Shown here one piece after another: positions 57,177-64,000 of a stretch of DNA of 64,000 bases. Each line of letters opens with the position of its first letter. The stretch's first letter is position 1. Origin of the DNA: Paenibacillus sp. J45TS6 (GTDB lineage Bacteria > Bacillota > Bacilli > Paenibacillales > Paenibacillaceae); assembly GCF_018403285.1 (NCBI RefSeq), contig NZ_BOSJ01000003.1:1-64000 (forward strand), written 5' to 3'. The notes below the pieces were generated by a model. The model did not search any database and had not been told where the DNA came from. It was given only the letters and a program-made list of their open reading frames with translations. Both the position numbers and the translations under genes were made by a program.

Positions 57177-57885
57177 AAATTTGCATAAATCATTCGGAAA
57201 ACTAGATATTCTTAAAGGCATCGACATTGAGATTGCGAAGGGCGAAGTGGTTGTTGTCATTGGCCCATCAGGTTCAGGGAAAAGTACCTTTTTACGCTGT
57301 ATCAATCTGCTGGAAGTACCGACAGATGGCGAAATTTTATTCGAAGGTGCGTCCATAACGAACCCGAAACACGATATCAATTCAACTCGTGAAAAAATGG
57401 GTATGGTGTTCCAACACTTTAATCTTTTTCCACATAAAACGGTAGGTCAAAACATTACACTTGCGCCTACCATCGTGAAAAATGTATCTGCTGAAGAAGC
57501 AAATAAGATCGCTGATGATCTGCTGAAGACGGTGGGTTTAGCAGATAAGAAAGATATATATCCGAATCAGCTTTCTGGTGGACAAAAACAACGCATCGCC
57601 ATCGCAAGAGCGCTTGCGATGCAGCCGCATGTAATGTTGTTTGATGAACCAACATCAGCATTGGATCCAGAAATGGTCGGGGAAGTACTTGATGTTATGA
57701 AAAAACTCGCCGAAGGCGGAATGACCATGGTCATTGTTACTCATGAAATGGGATTTGCCCGTGAAGTGGGAGACCGTATTGTATTTATGGATGGCGGTAA
57801 AATCGTCGAAGAGGGTACTCCAGACGAAGTATTTGGTAAACCGCAGCATCCTCGTACTCAAGACTTCTTAAGTAAAGTACTATAA
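57157..57885 (+). CDS. Polar amino acid ABC transporter ATPase
   Basis: A 242-residue cassette with Walker [11 protein letters not shown]-loop [10 protein letters not shown], signature [14 protein letters not shown], Walker [11 protein letters not shown] and H-loop THE, all intact. Its start overlaps the fusion gene by 20 bases; GTG 57157 or GTG 57163 could be used. It forms a complete two-gene importer with the fusion protein. Confidence 0.92.
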   Translation: MLVISVKNLHKSFGKLDILKGIDIEIAKGEVVVVIGPSGSGKSTFLRCINLLEVPTDGEILFEGASITNPKHDINSTREKMGMVFQHFNLFPHKTVGQNITLAPTIVKNVSAEEANKIADDLLKTVGLADKKDIYPNQLSGGQKQRIAIARALAMQPHVMLFDEPTSALDPEMVGEVLDVMKKLAEGGMTMVIVTHEMGFAREVGDRIVFMDGGKIVEEGTPDEVFGKPQHPRTQDFLSKVL

Positions 57886-57907
57886 TTAATTAATAGATTA
57901 GGTATGT

Positions 57908-57954
57908 AAAAGCTCTCCTAGCATGAATTTTATTCATGTAAAGGGAGCTTTTTT
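57908..57954 (+). terminator. Terminator of the ABC importer
   Basis: AAAGCTC with GAGCTTT at the base and CATGAA with TTCATG at the tip, interrupted by an internal loop, followed by seven T. Confidence 0.75.
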
Positions 57955-57974
57955 TGTATGTTTAATTCGTATTA

Positions 57975-58027
57975 ATAACAAAATGGTAACTATTACATAC
58001 GCACAGGTTACAAAATTGTGATATATT
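57975..58027 (+). promoter_or_regulatory. WalR-like half-sites and -10 of the LysM-3D gene
   Basis: Four hexamers resembling the inverted WalR half-site (DTWACA) occur at 57975 (ATAACA), 57986 (GTAACT, one mismatch), 57992 (ATTACA) and 58007 (GTTACA). The first pair has the 11-base repeat period of a WalR box. A TATATT lies at 58022-58027 without a good -35 box, which suits activator control. The match is suggestive only. Confidence 0.35.
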
Positions 58028-58092
58028 AGCTACATCTTACGACAAAACAACTAGAGAAGCTTCTATGAAGAAGCTAGCTATAGGAGGAAATT

Positions 58093-58743
58093 ATGTTTAA
58101 ACGTTTCAAAAAAACTTCTACACTAGCAGCTGCTTTGCTAGGTGTTACTTTAATGGCACAAAGTGTTCCCGCTCATGCAGAGCAAGTATATGTAGCTAAA
58201 GAGGGGGATACATTTTATAAACTATCTCAAAGATACGACATTGACTTAGAAACTTTGATGAACGCAAATAAAAATATTTCGCCATATAATATTTATGAAG
58301 GATTAAAATTGACTCTTCCAACAAATAGTGCAGAGAGTTCTTCTAGTAATAATTCAGTAACAGCAAGCCTGAATGTGGATAGCAGCAATAAAGTGGTAGA
58401 AGCGTGGGGGAAAACATTTAATTACAGCGAAACCTTGGATGTAAAAGCGACAGCATATTCTGCTGATCCCGCAGAAAATGGCGGTTATGGATCCGTTGAT
58501 TACTTCGGCAACCCGCTGGAACTAGGTACGATTGCTGTTGATCCTTCCGTCATTCCACTGGGAACGAAGGTTCTAGTTACAGGTCATTCTCACGATAACC
58601 TGCCAGATCAAGCATTTGTTGCTACAGCTACTGATATCGGTGGAGCTATTAAGGGCAACAAGATTGATATCTTTATCCCGGGAAGTAAAAGTTCCGTTGC
58701 GAAGTTTGGTATCCAAGATGTCAAACTCTATATAATTGAATAA
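58093..58743 (+). CDS. Secreted LysM and 3D-domain cell-wall protein
   Basis: A 216-residue exported protein. A signal peptide occupies about 1-29 (ending SVPAHA). A LysM motif follows (VAKEGDTFYKLSQRYDIDLETLM, about 33-76) that binds peptidoglycan. After a Ser/Asn linker comes a C-terminal 3D domain with the three aspartates in ATAYSADP, GTIAVDPSVIPLG and ATDIGGAIKGNKIDIFIP. The layout is that of YocH-type proteins, thought to trim or remodel the wall. The start is ATG 58093 after ATAGGAGG. Confidence 0.9.
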   Translation: MFKRFKKTSTLAAALLGVTLMAQSVPAHAEQVYVAKEGDTFYKLSQRYDIDLETLMNANKNISPYNIYEGLKLTLPTNSAESSSSNNSVTASLNVDSSNKVVEAWGKTFNYSETLDVKATAYSADPAENGGYGSVDYFGNPLELGTIAVDPSVIPLGTKVLVTGHSHDNLPDQAFVATATDIGGAIKGNKIDIFIPGSKSSVAKFGIQDVKLYIIE

Positions 58744-58762
58744 AATTGAAAATGGATAAAGT

Positions 58763-58806
58763 AAAGCACCTGTGTATATGGATTCAATTACACAGGTGCT
58801 TTTTTA
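58763..58806. terminator. Bidirectional terminator
   Basis: A perfect 14-bp stem (58763-58776 with 58789-58802) followed by T residues. It ends the LysM-3D gene and the converging deacetylase; the tail runs into the deacetylase stop codon. Confidence 0.9.
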
Positions 58807-59679
58807 TTTTGATTTTTCAATTCCTAGCAGTTCAGGCACCGTGACCAATTCGTATCCTTGATTTTTCAAAGCTTTAATGACTTCAGGTAAAGCTTCAATG
58901 GTCCCTTGAAGTTTCGATCCATATCCGCCGCCCCCATGCTGAAGCACGATTGCACCAGGGCGAGTACCTGAGAGAATGTTCGTTAACACTTGTTCTTTGT
59001 TTAGTCCTTTCCAATCTAAAGAATCTACATTCCAATTTACAATCCGGTACTTGTGCTCAGCCGCCCATATGAGCTGTTCTTCTGTGATTTCACCATATGG
59101 CGGGCGAATTATTTTTGGAATATATCCTGTAATTGGGAGAATGGCTTGCTCCGTTTTTTTGATTTCTGAAATAAAAGCAGACATTGATATTTTATTGAAA
59201 TCCGGATGAGTAAAGCTGTGATTACCAATGACATGACCTTCATCATGAATTCGTTTGGCAAGTTCGGGATGATTCAGTACTCTTTGACCATTCACAAAAA
59301 AAGTTGCTTTCACCCCGTACTCTTTTAAAACATCTAATATTTGCGGAGTGAATCTTGGATCGGGTACATCGTCAAATGTTAAGGCAATTCTTTTTACATT
59401 AGGCCCATTCGTAACGAATGTACTTTTATATTTCTTTCGAAGCTGGCCAAGTGTAAGTTTTGATTTCTCATCTACTTCCTTCTGCGGTTCTTTTACAGGA
59501 GGAAGTTCTTTCGTAATTGAATCCAGTTGAAAAAATGGATCTTCTATGTTTTTACTATCCTCCGGAGCGTAAATGTATGTACGATCCAGCACGTATGCCG
59601 CAGCAGTTTGCGAAAAATATATGAGGAGGATACCGGATAATAAAGTAAATGCAACAAAAGAACAAACGACGCGTTTCAT
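58804..59679 (-). CDS. Polysaccharide deacetylase (NodB domain)
   Basis: A 291-residue membrane-anchored or secreted enzyme. A signal anchor lies near residues 4-28. The NodB domain begins near 98 with all five catalytic motifs: LTFDDVPD, NHSFTHPDF with the metal histidines, RPPYGE, NVDSLDWKG and VLQHGGG. It probably removes acetyl groups from peptidoglycan or another glycan. The start is ATG at 59679 with TAAGGAGTT upstream; an in-frame ATG at 59724 lacks a site. Confidence 0.9.
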   Translation of the reverse strand: MKRVVCSFVAFTLLSGILLIYFSQTAAAYVLDRTYIYAPEDSKNIEDPFFQLDSITKELPPVKEPQKEVDEKSKLTLGQLRKKYKSTFVTNGPNVKRIALTFDDVPDPRFTPQILDVLKEYGVKATFFVNGQRVLNHPELAKRIHDEGHVIGNHSFTHPDFNKISMSAFISEIKKTEQAILPITGYIPKIIRPPYGEITEEQLIWAAEHKYRIVNWNVDSLDWKGLNKEQVLTNILSGTRPGAIVLQHGGGGYGSKLQGTIEALPEVIKALKNQGYELVTVPELLGIEKSK

Positions 59680-59829
59680 GTAAGCATAACTCCTTATATT
59701 TGTGATTATGGTTACGAAAAACAATGGGACAGTACATGACGGGTATTCGTATGTTATTGCCTAGACGTAACAAAATTATTCTTACATCAACGATCCTGAC
59801 ATTCTGTTAGTTCCCATTTATTAAATAAA

Positions 59830-59856
59830 TGAAACTTCATGAATCACTGATCCGTA
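59830..59856 (+). promoter_or_regulatory. ECF sigma-W-like promoter of pspA
   Basis: TGAAAC at 59830-59835, a 17-base spacer and CGTATAA from 59853. This matches the TGAAAC-N16/17-CGTA consensus of Bacillus sigma-W-type promoters. It lies about 90 bases before pspA. Confidence 0.75.
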
Positions 59857-59944
59857 TAAGGTAATTAGATGCATAAGTAGTGATTCATTACCGAGTAAGT
59901 GAGTATATTAAGTAAAAGAAAACATATACGGGAGGAATTTTATA

Positions 59945-60613
59945 ATGTCTCTATTTAAAAGATTTCGTGATTTGACCATGTCCAATATTAATGCTCTGAT
60001 TGATAAAGCGGAAGATCCAATTAAAATGACCGATCAATATATTCGTGACATGCAGAAGGATTTGGAAGATGCGGAGAAAGCAGTAGCTGCACAAATCGCC
60101 ATTGAGAAGAAATTCAAAGCTCTATATGAAGAGCAGGAAGCTCTGGTGAAGAAAAGAGAAGAGCAAGCACATACGGCTGCTAAAGCACAGAATATCGACC
60201 TTGCTCGTCGTGCTCTCGAAGAAAAGAAAAATGCAGAAGCAAAACTTACGGAATACAAAACAAGTTTTGAACAGAATAAAGCTTCTGCAGACAACCTTCG
60301 TTCCAAATTGGAGCAAATGCGTAAACAACTGACGGAAATGAAGAACAAGAGAGAAACACTGGTAGCTCGTTATAATGCTGCCAAAGCTCAGACGGAAATC
60401 AACAAAGCAATGAGTGGTTTTGGTTCTGATACGGCCGCATCTGGTATGAAGCGTATGGAAGAAAAAATGCTTCAAGCGGAAGCACATGCAGAAGCAAGTA
60501 ATGAAATGAACAGCAAAGAAAAATCACTTGATGAAGAATTTGAAAATATGGGGAAAGACAAGGAAGTAGAAGACGAACTGGCAGCTTTGCTGAAACAGTA
60601 CGAGAATAAATAA
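59945..60613 (+). CDS. pspA: PspA/IM30 envelope-stress protein
   Basis: A 222-residue coiled-coil protein that binds stressed cytoplasmic membrane and forms ESCRT-III-like scaffolds. The N-terminal amphipathic helix (SLFKRFRDLTMSNINALID) is the membrane-contact segment, followed by DPIKMTDQYIRDMQKDL and long charged helices. Length is standard. The ribosome site is GGGAGG. It heads an operon with DUF350, DUF4178 and DUF4247 genes under an ECF promoter. Confidence 0.94.
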   Translation: MSLFKRFRDLTMSNINALIDKAEDPIKMTDQYIRDMQKDLEDAEKAVAAQIAIEKKFKALYEEQEALVKKREEQAHTAAKAQNIDLARRALEEKKNAEAKLTEYKTSFEQNKASADNLRSKLEQMRKQLTEMKNKRETLVARYNAAKAQTEINKAMSGFGSDTAASGMKRMEEKMLQAEAHAEASNEMNSKEKSLDEEFENMGKDKEVEDELAALLKQYENK

Positions 60614-60668
60614 CAATCATGAGTATGATAAAAAATGAATAAAGTGATTGTAAGCTTTATTCCATGTG

Positions 60669-60704
60669 ACGGAGGGGGAACGACGCAGTTTCTCCTTCGT
60701 TTTT
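60669..60704 (+). terminator. Internal terminator after pspA
   Basis: A 13-bp stem with three G-U pairs (60669-60681 with 60688-60700) around a six-base loop, followed by T residues. It lies 56 bases past pspA and before the next gene, so it would make pspA more abundant than the rest of the operon. Confidence 0.55.
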
Positions 60705-60746
60705 CATGAGGGAGCTATCTGACACTATTGGAGGATGTTATATCTA

Positions 60747-61151
60747 ATGGAATTTATGGATATCGTACGCATGCTGGTATGGACAGGTTCAGGAGCAGTA
60801 CTGCTGTTTATTCTCATGTATGTTGATTCATTATTTACGAAATATAAAGATTTTACAGAAGTAAAAGCAGGCAATATGGCGGTGACAACAAGACTTATTA
60901 TGAAGTTGTTTGCTCAGGGATATATTTTATCCTCGTCAATTTCGGTATCTTATCATCTAGGTGACGCACTTATTGTATCCGTCGTTTCATTTATTATTTT
61001 ACTTGTGATCGAAGGTGTCGTGCACACCATGATTCGCCGTTTTGCTTCTTTTGACATTGACGGTGGAATGCAAAAAGGAAAGATTGGCTATGGGCTGTTC
61101 TCAGGTACACTTCACTTAGTAGGGGCATTAATCATTTCTGCCTCTCTGTAA
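60747..61151 (+). CDS. DUF350 membrane protein
   Basis: A protein of about 134 residues with four membrane helices in two pairs, the DUF350 (YjfL-like) layout. GGAGG at 60730-60734 is 12 bases before ATG 60747; an upstream ATG at 60735 touches that site. DUF350 genes commonly sit with pspA and DUF4178 genes in envelope-stress clusters. The molecular role is unknown. Confidence 0.8.
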   Translation: MEFMDIVRMLVWTGSGAVLLFILMYVDSLFTKYKDFTEVKAGNMAVTTRLIMKLFAQGYILSSSISVSYHLGDALIVSVVSFIILLVIEGVVHTMIRRFASFDIDGGMQKGKIGYGLFSGTLHLVGALIISASL

Positions 61152-61186
61152 CCGAGTTATTCCAACCAGAAATAGGAGTTCGATGA

Positions 61187-61696
61187 ATGATGAGTATATG
61201 GAAAAGAGTAACGAATCTATTATCAAAACCAAAACCTTCTGCTCCGGAGAAAAGTATGTTACAGCTGAATCCAGGTGATATATGCGAGGTTTCGCTTGTT
61301 ACTTATGAAGTGACGGGGAAAGTGCAAAACCGAGGAAGAAATGCAGCTCTGCTTACACTGAAAGACGGGAATACAATCGCGTATTTATATATTGAAGAAA
61401 GAGAACGTCTTATCTATGCATTATATACTCCTATAGATGGAAGATTGGATCATCCAGAGGAAGTACCGACAACGATCGAACTGGATGACAGAGAATATCA
61501 TTTAGAGGAACAATATGCGGGTCATGTAATGACAGCAGGGAAGACACCATTTTCTCAAAATGGGGAACAACATGTATGGCAGTTTCAGTCGGATGATAAT
61601 CATCTCTTACGTATTGAATGGCAGAACGGTCGATTTATGCTATATGAAGGAGAAGATATCCTCCCGGCAGATGTAAAAGTTATTCGGGCAACCTAG
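61187..61696 (+). CDS. DUF4178-domain protein
   Basis: A 169-residue cytoplasmic protein. After a short basic start it has beta-rich DUF4178 sequence (LNPGDICEV, YLYIEERERLIYALY, WQFQSDDNHLLRIEW). No catalytic motif is apparent. It is placed between DUF350 and the DUF4247 lipoprotein, with 12 bases before the next gene, so it is part of the PspA operon. Confidence 0.8.
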   Translation: MMSIWKRVTNLLSKPKPSAPEKSMLQLNPGDICEVSLVTYEVTGKVQNRGRNAALLTLKDGNTIAYLYIEERERLIYALYTPIDGRLDHPEEVPTTIELDDREYHLEEQYAGHVMTAGKTPFSQNGEQHVWQFQSDDNHLLRIEWQNGRFMLYEGEDILPADVKVIRAT

Positions 61697-61708
61697 GAGA
61701 GGTTATTC

Positions 61709-62458
61709 ATGAACAAGCGTTTTTGGCACATCTTAAAAATCACACTGGTCCTCAGTTTATTTGTCTCTCTGTTATCAGGCTGCGGCGCACCTGCTGTGAA
61801 AGATACGTACCCGCTTGAATCGGTGAACAGCAGTGGTAATTCGACTTCTTATGTATACCGTGCGGCGAATCTTACTGTTCCAGAAGTAGCCGATGAACTG
61901 ATGGAAGATCGAACTCCGGATGAAGTGTCACCCGTTGATACAGAGCGAATGTTTCTCGTGTATCCGAATGAGCTCTACCATTTGCAGCAAGATCCAGATC
62001 AGCCGGAAGATACACTGATCGAGGTTGATTCTAAAGAATATGTACAGCGTAATTATAGTTCCTCTTTCTTACAGGGATATATTACTGCTTCTATTCTGGA
62101 CAGTATCTTTGATGTAATGCGAGGATCGGGGAATTACAGGGGATACACTTCCTCTAAGACATACAAACCGACTCAGGGACAATACCGAACAGCTACTGAC
62201 AATGATAAGAAAATTGCCCCGCCGCTAACAACAAAGCGTAGTGGGTCCATTATTCGTAGAGGGCTTGGAGATTCAGCTAACACGAAAAAAACGGACAACG
62301 GCAGCATTCTTAATCGGGATACTTCTTCTTCAAGCTCGTCAACTAAAGGGAAGATTGAGAGAGGAAAAAGCAGTGGATCGAGCATTTTTAGCTCACCAAA
62401 GAAAAGCACGAGACCGAAGACGAAGTTCGGTTCAGGCCGAATATCAAGGCGAAGATAG
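61709..62458 (+). CDS. DUF4247 lipoprotein
   Basis: A 249-residue protein with a signal peptide ending in the lipobox LLSGCG, so it is lipid-anchored outside the membrane. The middle (YVYRAANLTVPEVADEL) is the DUF4247 region. The last 85 residues are very rich in Ser, Lys and Arg and likely disordered, perhaps for contact with anionic wall polymers. Last gene of the pspA operon. Confidence 0.8.
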   Translation: MNKRFWHILKITLVLSLFVSLLSGCGAPAVKDTYPLESVNSSGNSTSYVYRAANLTVPEVADELMEDRTPDEVSPVDTERMFLVYPNELYHLQQDPDQPEDTLIEVDSKEYVQRNYSSSFLQGYITASILDSIFDVMRGSGNYRGYTSSKTYKPTQGQYRTATDNDKKIAPPLTTKRSGSIIRRGLGDSANTKKTDNGSILNRDTSSSSSSTKGKIERGKSSGSSIFSSPKKSTRPKTKFGSGRISRRR

Positions 62459-62467
62459 AAGAATGGT

Positions 62468-62499
62468 AAAACCCGGATACCTCGTAGTGTCCGGGTTTT
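62468..62499. terminator. Terminator of the pspA operon, bidirectional
   Basis: AAAACCCGGA (62468-62477) pairs perfectly with TCCGGGTTTT (62490-62499), with a T-rich sequence after it. It also ends the converging HNH gene. Confidence 0.85.
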
Positions 62500-62507
62500 G
62501 TGTTTTA

Positions 62508-62816
62508 TCATCTGGCTTTGCGTACATGTCTAGATTTCTTAGATTTAGGAATGACGGTAGCTGGCTGTTTACGTATCCATTTCACGTAGGAGGCAATCTT
62601 TGGTGATTGCAGAAGCGCTTCAATTGTAGTCAGTCCGAGTACGACTAACTCTCGATTGGTAAATAAATGATGAATCTGTTTATGGCATGGAATACATAGA
62701 TCTGCTGTAGGCTTGTCTTTTCCGCCTTCTTCCCGAGGAGTGAGATGATGTACGGTCGTAACCGGGACTTTTCTTTTGCAGAGAGCACAGGTGTGTTCTT
62801 CCTTCTGAGATGGCAT
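62508..62816 (-). CDS. Small HNH-domain protein
   Basis: A 102-residue protein with a CxxC zinc pair (CALCKRK), the HH pair in TTVHHLTPR, and a second pair (CIPCHKQIHHL) with the closing histidines: an HNH nuclease fold. It has a basic tail (KSKKSRHVRKAR). The start is ATG at 62816 after AAAGGAGGTGA; a longer frame would add 23 residues with no site. Stand-alone HNH proteins of this size are common and mostly uncharacterised; no phage genes are adjacent. Confidence 0.8.
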   Translation of the reverse strand: MPSQKEEHTCALCKRKVPVTTVHHLTPREEGGKDKPTADLCIPCHKQIHHLFTNRELVVLGLTTIEALLQSPKIASYVKWIRKQPATVIPKSKKSRHVRKAR

Positions 62817-62980
62817 TGCCTTCACCTCCTTTCGTAGCGTGAGATAAAAAAGCATACAATATGCATGTATAGCTTGATTAATCAAATAGGAGCATTACTT
62901 TTCGTACACATCCTCCCTTGCAACGAAGAAGAGATGGAGATACACTTTATTCAAAAGACAGATAAGCAAGGAGAACATAT

Positions 62981-64000
62981 ATGAGTAACTATAAGTCAGA
63001 TCCAAAATTCAACCGAAAAGCCATTCAAGTTGATGCTGCGCAGCAGCTTATCGCAAATAAAGTAAAGTTAATAGATACAGAACAGGTAAGGATCGAGGAT
63101 GTGCATGGCCGCATTATTGCTCAAGATATAATCGCACCACATCCTTATCCGTTCTTTAGAAGATCGGGAATGGATGGATATGCTGTCCGAAGTGCAGACA
63201 TTAGCACAGCAAGCAGTGATCAAACAGTTCAACTTACGATCATTGACGAAATTCCCTGCGGTTATTCCTCACAGAAGGAGATTGTGGAAGGAACCGCTGC
63301 CCGTATTATGACAGGTGCTGAGGTTCCATTCGGAGCGGATGCCGTTGTTATGCTGGAAGCGACAGAATCGTGCGAGGTAAAAGGAAAACCATATGTAGTA
63401 TTTAAACGTCCAACAACGCAGGGAGCAAATATTACGCCTGTTGGTCTTGAAGTGTCAGAAGGGGATTTGCTGGTTAAAAAAGGAACTCTGCTGACTGCAG
63501 GAGAGATCTCGGTTCTGGCCACGTTTGGTATTCATCAAGTGCCTGTTTTTAGAAAACCTCAAGTGGGGATTTTTGCAACAGGAACCGAATTGCTTGGCAT
63601 TGAAGAAGAACTAGAGCCAGGGAAAATACGTAACAGCAACAGTTACATGCTACAATCTCAGGTGAGGGAAGCGGGGGGCGAGCCTCATCTACTCGGAGCT
63701 ATTGTGGATGATTTGAAGCTGGCTCAGCAAAAACTGCAGGAAGCTTTATCAACCTATGATGTGGTCATCACTACGGGTGGTGTATCCGTGGGAGATTATG
63801 ATATTATGGGAGATCTTGTTCGTCAGGATGAAGTGGAAATGTTATTTAACAAAGTAACGATGCGGCCAGGAAGTGTAACGACGGCAGCATATATTCAGAA
63901 TAAACTGCTTTTTGCTTTATCGGGTAATCCGGGAGCTTGTTTTGTTGGATTTGAACTTTTTGTTCGTCCAGCACTGCAATTGATGCAAGCCTCAGAACAC
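62981..64000 (+). CDS. moeA: Molybdopterin molybdenumtransferase MoeA (cut by window end)
   Basis: The first 340 residues of an enzyme that inserts molybdenum into molybdopterin. The frame starts at ATG 62981 after AAGGAGAAC and is still open at the window end. It has RRSGMDGYAV near residue 60, the RIMTGAEVPFGADAVV segment, the MoCF domain with VGIFATGTEL and TTGGVSVGDYD, and NKVTMRPGS plus LSGNPGACFVGFELFVRP. Nothing essential is missing in the visible part. Other mob/moa genes probably follow outside the window. Confidence 0.93.
   Translation, partial: MSNYKSDPKFNRKAIQVDAAQQLIANKVKLIDTEQVRIEDVHGRIIAQDIIAPHPYPFFRRSGMDGYAVRSADISTASSDQTVQLTIIDEIPCGYSSQKEIVEGTAARIMTGAEVPFGADAVVMLEATESCEVKGKPYVVFKRPTTQGANITPVGLEVSEGDLLVKKGTLLTAGEISVLATFGIHQVPVFRKPQVGIFATGTELLGIEEELEPGKIRNSNSYMLQSQVREAGGEPHLLGAIVDDLKLAQQKLQEALSTYDVVITTGGVSVGDYDIMGDLVRQDEVEMLFNKVTMRPGSVTTAAYIQNKLLFALSGNPGACFVGFELFVRPALQLMQASEH

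Noticed and set aside
62508-62816. HNH gene as a sign of a prophage or intron
   Set aside because: No phage, terminase or intron features are adjacent, and base composition does not change.

Overview
The window looks like a chromosomal segment of a low-to-mid GC Gram-positive bacterium of the Bacillales, most likely Paenibacillus or a close relative. This is inferred from gene content, purine-rich Shine-Dalgarno sites, frequent TTG and GTG starts, U-tailed intrinsic terminators, sigma-A and ECF-type promoters, and PspA/DUF350/DUF4178/DUF4247 synteny. No rRNA or tRNA gene, CRISPR array, insertion sequence or prophage was seen. Nearly all of the DNA is coding.

Layout. 1-10.5 kb: methionine salvage (mtnD), cobalamin-dependent methionine synthase (metH), RNase Z, a NagD-type phosphatase, an overlapping base-excision-repair pair (Fpg/Nei-like glycosylase and endonuclease IV), and a coupled run of cyclic-phosphate receiver protein, thioredoxin, orphan ABC ATPase and RNA-methyltransferase-like protein. 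10.6-21.2 kb: a ten-gene Tad/type IV pilus-like locus headed by a Ser/Thr kinase fused to a degenerate MinD/ParA domain. It is preceded by a promoter and a long hairpin leader ending in a U-tract. It continues with a SAF/CpaB-like protein, two ParA-like proteins, a CpaF ATPase, a fused TadB/TadC membrane protein and four small single-pass membrane proteins. This is the least conventional part of the window.

21.4-30.1 kb: an ABC-F ATPase, then a TPP-riboswitch-controlled tenI-thiO-thiS-thiG-thiF operon facing thiN (thiazole synthesis and TPP formation), a TRIC-type channel, a low-molecular-weight phosphotyrosine phosphatase and an esterase with an 18-bp palindrome upstream. 30.3-41.2 kb: core metabolism (pdhABCD, thyA-dfrA, gltD) and topB. 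41.2-49.2 kb: a HAD phosphatase, an ArsR-like regulator divergent from an MFS exporter with an operator-like inverted repeat and a leader terminator, then a tightly coupled cassette of PhnC-like ATPase, calcium-loop lipoprotein, response regulator and histidine kinase, and a GNAT enzyme.

49.3-54.3 kb: glycogen synthesis, with glgC divergent from glgB-glgA. 54.3-57.9 kb: an M20 amidohydrolase and a polar amino acid ABC transporter whose binding protein and permease are fused. 58-64 kb: envelope maintenance genes (LysM-3D protein, polysaccharide deacetylase, and a PspA stress operon under a clear ECF sigma-W-like promoter), a small HNH protein and the 5' part of moeA, which runs off the window.

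Start codons were re-chosen wherever a Shine-Dalgarno site argued for a different start. Functional names rest on motif recognition by eye; no database search was run.
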